Made by a program: the position numbers and the translations under genes. 64,000 nucleotides of DNA, taken from positions 1,763,501 to 1,827,500 of the forward strand of contig CM030940.1 in NCBI GenBank assembly GCA_018136815.1, given 5' to 3'. A model generated the notes under the pieces. It was given only the letters and a program-made list of their open reading frames with translations, ran no database searches and had not been told where the DNA came from. Below are positions 55,526 to 64,000 of the stretch, piece by piece. Source of the DNA: Isochrysis galbana (Eukaryota > Haptophyta > Isochrysidales > Isochrysidaceae). Numbering within the stretch: the first letter of the stretch is position 1; each line of letters begins with the position of its first letter.

Positions 55526-56625
55526 AGGCGCTACTATTGGCGGGGCTTTTACGGCCGCTCCCATGGCGGCGGCCGCGCTGGCAGTCGGCCGCAGGCATGG
55601 GGCTCTAGCTCCAGAATGCACTGGGAGAAGTCGGTGAGGCCGCGGCTGCGGGCAGAGCTCGACGGGGTGCACCACTTTGATCGAAGGTGCAGCACCGGCG
55701 CTGCAGGCATTGCGCCGCGGAAGCGCCTCCCTTGCATCCTCTCTCTCCAGACAGCCTCGGAGCGCGGAGCGAGCGCAAGGCCGGCCTGGCGGGTGTGTGC
55801 GCAGCCTGCACGGCGCAGACGCGGGGCAGGTCGGCCCCACCAGTATGTGGGGTCACTCCAGTGCCGCGAGGCGCGCACTGGTGGCCTCTGGTGGCCTCTG
55901 CAGCCGCGCTCTGGCGGCTCCCTTCTACGTCGCTCGGACTGGCGTTGAGGGACAGCGGAAAGGCGAGTGATTTCTCGAACGGGCGAGTGGGGCGCGATGA
56001 GGTGTGCTGTAGCCGAAGGGCCAGCTGTGTCGAAGGCATGAATGTGCGCGCGCACATGCTGCCAAGGAGCTCGTGGGAGGCCGCCACGCTCGTTGGTTTG
56101 CGAGACCTCCCGACCCCGGAAAAGGGGGCTAAGGAGTGGCCGCGCGGAACGGGTCGGCATACGAGATGGGGGAGCAGGTGACGGGCCCCTGACGGCTCAT
56201 TCTCTGCCCCAACACTGGGGCTAGACTGCTCATATTTTTTAGTGAATTATAGGGACTGCTCCTCGCCTCCAGGCTTCATTCACCGTTCGACTCCAATGCT
56301 GTTGTCATTTGATTTGCTTTATAGTGCGTGAAGGTGGTCTAAACATTGCTGATAATTCACAAAAAAATATGTTTCGTTCTGGTTTCCACCTCTTCAGAAT
56401 GGATGCCAAAGCTCTTCGCCTAATTCAGACTCGTTGGTGAGCACTGCCGGCTCCATTTCGGTCACTCCTTAGCCGCCGATTCGAGCTTCTGTGGCGATTT
56501 CACGGGCGCCGAGCATAAAGTCGGACGGTGACAGGTGATGAGAGGAGATGTCCCCTGGGAGAGATGTGTATGTTTAGAAGTGCTTTCAAATACAAACAGT
56601 TTCATACTGCACTTCCATGCTTTCA
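55526..56625. other. Probable LINE 3' region and intergenic DNA
   Basis: The minus strand between about 56,180 and 55,526 has GC-rich overlapping frames without recognisable domains. It may be a LINE 3' UTR upstream of the terminus at 55,500. From 56,220 to 56,620 nothing is seen. Confidence 0.35.
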
Positions 56626-57300
56626 TTATGTGTCTACCAGCAAGTACCATCCGCGCGGCAACCCGGGAAACACATGGGAATACTCACTGGGGTGCAAATA
56701 ATGGGCCACCTGCGTGTCATCCACTGTGTAATACACCAGGTAATTGGCAGGGTGATCTATTTCCTCATCCACCTCCTCTGGATCGTCCACTCTCTCCACC
56801 ACTTCCCCTTGGCACCACCCAGCGGCTTCGAAGTTGTACATGATGGCACGGCCGACGAGGTCCTCGTCCGCTGCAGGCGGCGAGAGCTGCACCACCACAG
56901 ACGCAGCTGCGCTCAGCAGCACGCCGGGCATGCTGTTGCAGGTCGCCGACGCGTGTGCGGCAGCGGAGGCAGCTGGCTTCTTCGGGCCCCAACCATTCTG
57001 GCACTTCTGGCTCGCAGGGTGGCAAGCGGCGGTGCACGTCATTTTCGCTTGCCTGCAGGGGCACGCGCGGAGACACGTGGCGGTGCAAGTGCACGCGCCC
57101 GCCTCACCTTTGTCATGAGGAGCCGAGGAGGAAGGTCGACCGCCCGTGTCGTTCTTGTACGTGTAGCTCGAGTGACTCTTCTGCTTGCCTCTCTTCTCCG
57201 TCTGCTCCTTGCGCTGCCTCTTGCGGTACCTCTTGTACTCCGTGGTCCGCCGCATGAGGGATCTCCGTGCCCGCTGCGTTCGGAGAGCCGAGGGGGGCAC
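56626..57300 (-). pseudogene. Cys-rich, transposon-type C-terminal protein fragment
   Basis: An open frame of 224 codons. It has a basic N-terminus, then CTCTATCLRACPCRQAKMTC and ACHPASQKCQN, a CxC..C...CPC..A...C...C pattern common at the ends of transposon-encoded proteins. A Tudor-like stretch follows: VGRAIMYNFEAAGWCQGEVV and NYLVYYTVDDTQVAHYL. A LINE 3' tail sits 50 bp upstream on the same strand, so the N-terminal part of the protein was probably separated by that insertion. The exact transposon superfamily is not clear to me. It could also be a domesticated host gene. Confidence 0.5.
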
Positions 57301-57349
57301 GCAGCCGTCGACGGCTGTCTTGCGAGTTGCGAGTTGATGGTTACCATGA

Positions 57350-57440
57350 GATAAAAAAAATCTTCTTAAAAATCTCCGCTACTTGTGCGACATGAGGCAG
57401 TGTGCTTGTGGACCTCCCTACTACCCAACCTTAACTCCTG
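57350..57440 (-). repeat. LINE subfamily 1 3' tail
   Basis: The reverse complement matches 30,743-30,826 closely: TTGGGTAGTAGGGAGGT, CACACTGCCTCA, AGTAGCGG, then TTTTTAAGAAGA and a T-run. Confidence 0.8.
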
Positions 57441-57539
57441 TGTGGAGAAGGAGTGCGAGTGCGGTGTGGTGTGTGAGTGCGAGGGGTGGGAATGGACGCA
57501 TGTATGACTTGATGGAGACGCCAGGGAGAGATAGGCGGA

Positions 57540-57905
57540 ACTAAGTGCGGGCGGAACGGGGACGGGATGAGTCGAGGGAGGGGTGCCAGGCCCGGCGTGG
57601 ACCTCTCCCGAATGCTCGGATGCGAACTGAGTGACGGCAGGGGCAGACATGATGGAGGCAACAGGACCGGCGCAGATCACGAAGGAGGACGGGACAGAGG
57701 AAACAAACAAAAAACACGATGACGATGACACAAAAGACTAACATAAACGGACCATTTACACTAGTAATCGGGGGAGAACTGCCGAAAGGACGAGGAGCGA
57801 GACGGTGATAGAGGAATGAAGAGAGCTCTCGGAGCGCGGGGTTAATTTCCACGCGAGGGGGAATCTGGAGTTGCCGGACCGAGGTGGGGTGGGAGATGGG
57901 GCGTG
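57540..57905 (-). other. Downstream part of the copia-like relic
   Basis: Minus-strand sequence following the copia fragment, with several stops and no clear pol motifs. Confidence 0.3.
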
Positions 57906-58507
57906 CTAAGTATAGCACGCATCCAAAAATATCCCTCCCGCCTGCGAGAGGGCGCGGGGAATGCTGGAGTCGACAGCCACGCGCTGCGCCGGCGATAGCG
58001 AGTCGAGGTGGACACCGCGAGATGCGCGCGAGGTAGATGCTAAGCTAGCTGCGTCAGTGCCTAGGCGGGCAGCCCAAAGGAGGGCAGCGTCCGCGGAGCT
58101 TAGAATGGTGGCGGCGGCGGCTATTGCCGGGCGGCGGAAATTAACGCTAACGTAATATAGACCATTATTACGGCGAAGGGGAGCCGCGCTGCCGTCCGCA
58201 AAGAGCAAGTGAGGCGGGTGTTTGCGAGCCTCTATGCCGAGGTGGTCAAGTAGCACAGATTCGGAAAGAATATTCTTCGCTCCCGTCGGGGCGTGCAAGA
58301 AAGTGAGAGTGTATGCGCCGCGGGAAGAGGGGGAGTCCCCGTCGCCAAAGGCGACGGTAGCCGTGGCCTCAGAGGAGTACGGCAGGCGCCCGGCGATGCC
58401 TGCCGTGTCGAATTATCGTATGCCTGCGGCGCGATGGGCGGGGATATGTCACTACCGGACTGTGCGACCCTCGAGATCGAGCGTGCGACCCACCAGGGAC
58501 CTCCCAC
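57906..58507 (-). pseudogene. Ty1/copia-like protease and pre-integrase fragment
   Basis: The minus strand reads ATATVAFGDGDSPSSRGAYT, LTFLHAPTGAKNILSESVLL and LLFADGSAAPLRRNNGLYYV. This follows the copia protease pattern (v.fgdG..., nLlSvs.L, G.yyv). It continues LLWAARLGTDAASLASTSRA, like the GAG-pre-integrase LWHrRLGH segment. It stops at 57,906 before the integrase, and a frame change lies around 58,420. It is a truncated relic. The R1 leader and gag start lie immediately upstream, with most of gag deleted between. Confidence 0.65.
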
Positions 58508-58529
58508 ATCCCTCGCGAGGCGCTTGAGC

Positions 58530-58862
58530 TTGGGCTCCTCACCAGCTGGCAGCCATTGCGAGGCCGACAGCCGGCGATCGGCCGACGCGGAACCTCCGCG
58601 TTTCTTATGGGGATTCGCCCGACATTCACTGCTTTGATTCCCTCACGCGCGCAATCCTCCCATTCTCCCAAAATAGACCTCCATGGGCCGGACAAGGCGG
58701 GGGAGTCACTCACCGACGCCATGGATTTTCGTGGGGTAGAGGGGGTTCGCGGGGGGGGGGGGGGGGGGGGAGGGGGGGCAGGTAAGGGGGGTCCCTGGGG
58801 AATCCTTGGACACCCAGGAGGGATGGAAAATAGTTGTTAAAAAGCGTGAGTGACCGGCCTAA
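58530..58862 (-). mobile_element. Family R1 leader and gag start, copy 3
   Basis: Near-identical to 8,322-8,665. The ATG at 58,722 begins MASVSDSPALSGPWRSILGE. Here the leader is linked to a copia protease region, which ties family R1 to Ty1/copia. Confidence 0.7.
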
Positions 58863-59054
58863 TGGTGTGGCCGAGGCCACGGGCCGTGTGGCGCGACCGG
58901 GGTCGCGCGCACCTGTTCGGCCTCTGAGGGCGGACGCGGCCGCTTTGCCAGCGACAGGTCCATGTGGGCAGGGGGGCCGCCCTCGGCGGGGGGCCCGAAG
59001 GAGAGGGGAGTCGCGGCGGCGCGCTCCATCGCGTCCAAGTATAAACTTAGTTGC
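58862..59054 (+). mobile_element. Family X element, copy E
   Basis: Matches 31,040-31,233 closely. It ends GGCGCGCTCCATCGCGTCC, AAGTATAAACTT, AGTTG. One stem pair is lost relative to copy C. It interrupts a LINE sequence on its right (GTTGATAGTATTATG) and abuts R1 on its left, which helps define its ends. Confidence 0.65.
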
Positions 59055-59190
59055 GTGTCCGGGTTGATAGTATTATGAACTATAACTGTCTGTAGAGATT
59101 CCCATTTAGCCCTATGTGAGTGGTGGACCGATGGAGCCTTGTGGAAGAGGTTATGCCATACTGGGGAGCCCTGGGTGGCGGTGAAGGCGG
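59055..59190 (-). pseudogene. LINE RT internal fragment
   Basis: The minus strand encodes GSPVWHNLFHKAPSVHHSHR followed by AKWESLQTVIVHNTINPDT. The 25-30 kb LINE has GTPIWHDLFHKPPAIHYSHR and SKWESLQTVIVHNTINPGT. It is cut on one side by a minisatellite and on the other by family X. Confidence 0.85.
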
Positions 59191-59334
59191 TGGCGGCGAG
59201 GGAGGCGGTGGTGACGGCGGCGGCGGCGAAGGCGGCGGCGGCGAAGGCGGCGGCGGCGAAGGCGGCGGCGGCGAAGGTGGCGGCGGCGAAGGCGGCGGCG
59301 GCGAAGGCGGCGGCGGTGAAGGCGCGCCTCCCCA
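59175..59334. repeat. 15-bp GGC/GAA minisatellite
   Basis: About ten copies of GAAGGCGGCGGCGGC, with variant units at the left. On the plus strand it reads (GEGGG)n and on the minus strand (AFAAA)n. Confidence 0.9.
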
Positions 59335-59339
59335 TTGAC

Positions 59340-59755
59340 CCCTATCGTTGCAATAACAGTTGCTTTCTCAACTCAACACTTACTTACATATTAAACGTGG
59401 TGGCTATCATATGCTCGTCGAAGCATTCAAAGAGAGCCTGCCGACGATGTTGGACCGGCGGCTGACATTGAGAAAGTGTCGATGCTGTAGGTCCATAGCG
59501 TGGTGAACAAGTAACATGCGCTCTCACTCACGAAAGCTAGCGCGCTCACTCAAGTTCAATGACAGGCAGAATGTGTGCCTGGCACGGGTCAAGATCAACG
59601 GCCCACCACTATAGCATCTGATGCATGAGCGCGTTCACGGCCTTCCATGATTCAACGAGCTCGATATGGCCTGCAGGATGGCCTCCCTTAGTGACAAGCA
59701 CCGGGACCGGTTCGGACCGGTTGAAAAGACGCGAGAGCGGTGTGGGAGGCTTGGG
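59340..59755. other. 3' flank of the large minus-strand gene
   Basis: No supported gene. CCGGGACCGGTTCGGACCGGTT at about 59,700 is a short direct repeat. Confidence 0.45.
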
Positions 59756-62700
59756 TTAAACCGCGTTCCCAACGAGATAGAGAGCCGGCCAAGCAACGTC
59801 CATAACGCCAGATAGCTGCCGCATCCAAGAATAAACCAGGGTCAACTTTGCTTTCTCCACTCCTGCTTCCATATCAGCCCAAATCGGCATGATACAGGCG
59901 GCAAGATTGTTGGCGATACGACCAAAGTAATGAACCACAAGAACATCAGTTCCATTCTGCCCTGGCCATTGCTTGATCACAGTGACGACATTGCACACAA
60001 TGCAAGCTAAATTCTGTGTGGCCATCAAAGCGACAAGTGCTGTCTGAGGATCTTCAGATGGGACGGGTGCGAACAGCATTTCCAAGAAGTTGCGGCATTT
60101 CCTCGAAATCAGGAGCACCCTATTCCCGGTGATGTACCACGCTGAAGAGTCCCAGTCGAAATCATCGAACATCGTGGGTGAATAACTTTGAGCGTCGGCC
60201 GCGATGGCACCGACGAAGCGTAGGGCGCCAGAAATGGTGGCCAATTTCTTGTTCATGAATTCCCCCGCTTGACGGTTTTGCATTAATCCCGCCCATGCCA
60301 TGACGCGAAGGATGGAGCCAGCCAAGCCGCAAAAGCCCAAGCCAAGGAGCTGCCAGCCCTTCAACTTCTGAACGTCGTCGTCCGAGAGCAATTGAGAAGA
60401 GCCCAGCAACGCCCCCGCCTCGAGCTGAGCCTTTTGGGCGTGGGCCTCGGCGTACGGCGCGTTGTTCCATTCCTGAATGGTTGTGGCGCTAAGCATGCGC
60501 TGCGTTACCGGATCATCGTTTGTCCATGGCGACTTACCCTCATTGAGCTCCTTAAATTTGATGGTGGTAGGAATGGCCGCGACCAGGCAAAAGAGGTCCA
60601 AAAAGGAGAGCTGATCGCCTTTTGTGAGCTTTTTGTACATGTAGCTAAGGACCGGAATGTTCAGCGGGGCATCGACAAGGGGCATTAACTTGTCGATACT
60701 GGACTCGAGAACGTTGAACAGCTCCAACCCCATGTCCTCGAGGGTGCCGACAACGGTAACTCCAACGATGCCGGCGAGGAGTTCAGTGACCTGGGTGAAG
60801 GAGAGCGTTGGGAGTGGCGCAATTACGTTGCTTTGGACGAGATTGACAGCTTCGAGAAGAGTCTGTTCCACTTGCTCTGCCATGTCAAGCATTGTCTGCA
60901 TCGCAGATGGGTCGCCCTCGGGTGGCAAGTCGGGCGTCGTAGCAGACGACGCATTTCCCTTGGCATGGTGGACACCGAGGTTGCCGGGCGCGCTGTTGCT
61001 GCTCGCCTGGCCGCTTTGGCTTGCGCCCGGGGTCGTTGTGTCCACACCCGTGACTCCGGCGAAGTCGGCAATGTTGGTCTTTAGGTTGTCCATAGTCGAC
61101 TGAAATTGGCCCTTTACTGCATCGAGCTGATCGATGGAGTCCTGCGCCGTCAGCTTGAGGAACGTCTTGAGGACGTTGTGCGTCACCAAGATGGAGTCCC
61201 AACCAAAGAGGTAAGCAAGGAACTCGAGAATGAGGTCGATCAACTTGCCAATAGTTTTGTTGTACAACCAAACGATGGCAGACGCGATGGCCTCGACGTC
61301 GTCCAGGACTGCGGACATCACCGAACCTTCAACCGTGGCGATGAAGTAGTAGACGCCGGCATCGTCCAATGCTATGTCAATGATTGCCTCTACGCCCGTT
61401 NNNNNNNNNNNNNNNNNNNNNNNNNNNNNNNNNNNNNNNNNNNNNNNNNNNNNNNNNNNNNNNNNNNNNNNNNNNNNNNNNNNNNNNNNNNNNNNNNNNN
61501 GCAAGGAAGCTGTACAAGTCGCCAATGTCGTGGAGAGCGGTCGAGCCTTGTAGCTTAGAATCGGCGAACAAGGGCGTTGCCGCCTTGCGGATATTCCGGA
61601 ACTTCCGGTAACCCCTCTCCGCGACCTGGGCCACGCCCGACTGCGAGTCGGCAGCATTTTTGAGTTGAACATTGCAGCTGGCCAACTTGTTCAAGTCGTC
61701 GTCCGACACGCCATCTGGAACAAAATTACTCCGCGTCCCGTCATCAGCGGTGATAGTCGCAGACTTCAGCTTATCCGTTGTATCATAAGCAGCATTGCGG
61801 GCCAGCGCCTTGGACATCGGGTTGACGCTCAACGAGGCCGTGCTGCTTAACGTCCCGGTACCGTCCGTCACTACGGCCACAACAAACTGTGTGGCCACAA
61901 GTTGCGTCGTCAGCTCGACGATCGTGATGGTGCCATCCTGGTCGGTGGGCACGACAACAGGCTGGGGACCTACACGATAGTACAAGTGGTTGATGCAGAC
62001 CGTGGTGACCGTTGTCGCGGTCAGCTGCACGTTCACGCTCGCCGCGTTCTGACCCGTCGTCGATTCTGTGACCAGAATGTGAGTTGTGAAGCTCTTGATT
62101 TCCTTTGGATCCTGCATCACATTTGAAGGTGCCAGTGTGATGTTGCGCGACGTCCACAGGCCTGTGCTCGGTGTCTTGGTGTACTTCAGCAGCCCGTCGC
62201 CCGAGTGCGCGAAGAATGTGTTGGCCAGAAACTTGCGGTCGACATACGGTGTGATTGCATCTACACCCGTGAGGATGGGAAGCGGAATGCTCCAGGCCGA
62301 CTCGTCCAAGACGTATGCGACATCACATGTCACATAAAAGACGGAGTCAGAACCATTGAGACCCCAGATCGTGACGACGCCCTCGTCCTCGGCCGCGAAG
62401 AGCTTGGTGACGCCAGAGAGGTGCAGCGCATCCGAGACGACTAGGACACCGGTCGCTCCGTTGGCCTGATTGGTACTGCTGAAGTAGTAGAGGCCGCCCT
62501 GCGCTGCCACGTATAAGTCGGTGTACTCGTCGCCATTACTATGGCGCGCTGCGGCAATAGCTTCTGGCACAATGCCTCCAGGCAAGTTGAGGAGCGTTAT
62601 CGTCACGGGAGCTGCGGGATCGAACACATTGAAGAGAGGCGCATAAGTGAACTGGGCGTTGCCGTTGATCTGCGATGTAGCGGGCAGGGTAGCTGAGCGC

Positions 62701-64000
62701 AAAACAGGTCGTGGAGTTCTGAGGTGAGGCGGCCTGAGGTTGCGGGGGTAGGGATGCGCACCTGGCCGATGGTGTATACGCCGTCGATGAACTGCTTGCC
62801 AGCGCGACCGATGCACGAGTGATAGCTCGACGCCTCGAAGTCGGAGCTGATGTTGTGCTTGTCCCAAAGGGGGACATTCTTGGAGGCATCGATGTACCAC
62901 CGCGACACGAGTGGCTCAGCCGCCTCGGTGTTACGCAGCGTGTCGACGAAGATATATTCGCCAGCTGAGGTGACGCTCAAACTCACGTTTGCGATTACGA
63001 ACGGATCTGGCTGCGGGTACGCTGTGCCTGCAGAATCGGTAGCGTTGAATGAAGCCTTAACCCACGAGATGTTGGACACCCATGACAAGTCGGTGTCGGA
63101 GTTGCCGAGGCTGAGGTACAAGTGGCTCTGGCCATCGGCATGAACGCTCATCGCGAGGTTCACGAGACGTGTTGCCTGGCTGTTCGTGCCCGGGGGCTGA
63201 GACACACTAAATGTGCTAACGGCCGCTTCAGTATTCGCGAAGTCAGCCTTGATGACGGCATCAGAGAGGCTATAGATTGACCAACCGTGTTGGTTCCGGC
63301 CGGTCTGCTCGACGATAACCCGGAAGTCACCCGTGCTGTCGATGGCGAAGAGCAGTGAGCAGCCGTCCTTAGCCTGCGCTGCCAAGAACTTATCCTGCGG
63401 GTCTAAGATGTCGTACACATGATAATTGGTCATGAGCTCTGCATCCGCTTGGATAGTGTAATCAACGGCTGTGCTGTCCGTACCGTGCGCCTGCGCCGTC
63501 AATCCCAACGCAGCCGACGCCGCCATTGGCGTCTTTAAGACGGGCATGGCGCTCACGCTCTGATATGTGACTTGAGTCACCAGGTCAAGGCTGTCCGAGA
63601 AGAAGACGTTACACGCGGCGAAGGTGTCACTGCCTGGGAAGACAAATTGGCGGTAGCTATTTAGTTGGGAAGTGACGGAGTCGGCAAAGCCGGTCAATGA
63701 GCCACTTAAGGTCGAGTTGAGGTTGGCCTCGGACGTGGTCCAGCCGTTCTTCACGTTATCTTCGACGCCGAGGGATCCGAGAATTCCCTTAGGTGTGAAG
63801 TCGAACGCTGCCGAATTGTCGGCCACCGATGACGTCTCGGTGCATGTGAGGTCGCCCGTCGAGGTGATCGCCATATCGTACGTAATCGTGATGGTTTTGT
63901 CGAGGTAGTTCTTCAACGGCAAATCGGTGTAGTGTACACCCACTTCATGGTGCGTGAAGTCCATCTGCGCGATGGAGTGCACCTTCACTAGCATCTGGGT
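59756..64000 (-). CDS. Large multidomain protein, partial, gap-interrupted
   Basis: The gene runs off the right edge, so the N-terminus is missing. Visible exons are up to 62,762 (from the edge) and from 62,669 leftward, joined in phase 0 by a 92-bp GT-AG intron (CAG|GTGCGC to CGCAG|ATC). More than 1,300 residues are visible. The right part is Thr/Ser/Asp-rich and beta-strand-like. The middle has propeller-like repeats (LYVAAQGGLYYFSS, KLFAAEDEGVVTIWGLN). The part left of the gap has hydrophobic or amphipathic helices (AIVWLYNKTIGKLIDLILEF, LAYLFGWDSILVTH) and ends LYLVGNAV. I recall similar long uncharacterised proteins in fungi and bacteria but know no function. Frames on the two sides of the N block differ, as expected if 100 N is an arbitrary gap length. 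Transfer from another lineage is possible but unproven. Confidence 0.7.
61401..61500. other. Assembly gap of 100 N
   Basis: Exactly 100 undetermined bases inside the large minus-strand gene. The round number suggests a placeholder of unknown true length. Confidence 0.99.

Overview
This is a nuclear window from a microbial eukaryote. It has spliceosomal introns, cytosolic chaperonin CCT, two ciliary genes, LINE and Ty1/copia-type fragments, and no bacterial-style operons. Coding DNA is GC-rich. At least one intron has a GC donor and one probably a GA donor. Those donors, the cilium genes (CEP104, TMEM17), a secreted ShKT/prolyl-4-hydroxylase and the CT/GA microsatellites fit a flagellated alga. 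A haptophyte is my first guess and a dinoflagellate-like alga the alternative, but the sequence does not settle the lineage.

Layout. 1-2.2 kb: repeat relics. 2.2-5.0 kb (-): CEP104-like protein, with a large GA/CT tract upstream. 5.8-8.9 kb: nested mobile-element 5' ends, partly in inverted orientation. 8.9-11.1 kb (-): eight-exon ShKT/prolyl 4-hydroxylase. 11.2-14.2 kb: LINE relic, cytochrome b561 gene fragment, piggyBac-like relic. 14.7-16.3 kb (+): unrecognised long ORF. 18.7-21.6 kb: PUB-domain gene between inverted repeats, plus a short hAT-like MITE with an intact 8-bp target duplication. 23.0-25.0 kb (+): CCT4. 25.4-31.2 kb: a gag-like region fused in frame to a 5'-truncated LINE reverse transcriptase. 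32.1-37.3 kb (-): seven-exon J-domain/SAP/chromodomain/DEK-C protein. 39.3-41.0 kb (-): two-TM protein with a ubiquitin-like N-terminus. 43.2-48.4 kb: divergent pair of TMEM17-like (-) and a multi-TM receptor fused to a TKL kinase (+). 49.2-53.8 kb: LINE copy, mobile-element 5' ends, hairpin-bearing satellite. 54.1-54.9 kb (-): DUF7726-like protein. 55.5-59.3 kb: stacked LINE, copia and Cys-rich transposon fragments. 59.8 kb to the right edge (-): large multidomain protein interrupted by a 100-N assembly gap.

The host genes are unrelated housekeeping, cilium, signalling and chromatin genes, not a pathway cluster. Most recognisable genes have a CT-rich or GA-rich tract just upstream of the start codon.

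Most novel signals: (1) a dispersed family whose end carries a short hairpin that varies in sequence but stays self-complementary in four copies; (2) the 7TM-TKL kinase fusion; (3) the J/SAP/chromo/DEK-C architecture; (4) a paired stem kept in two LINE 3' UTRs; (5) an unexplained 46-bp sequence shared by two distant intergenic sites.
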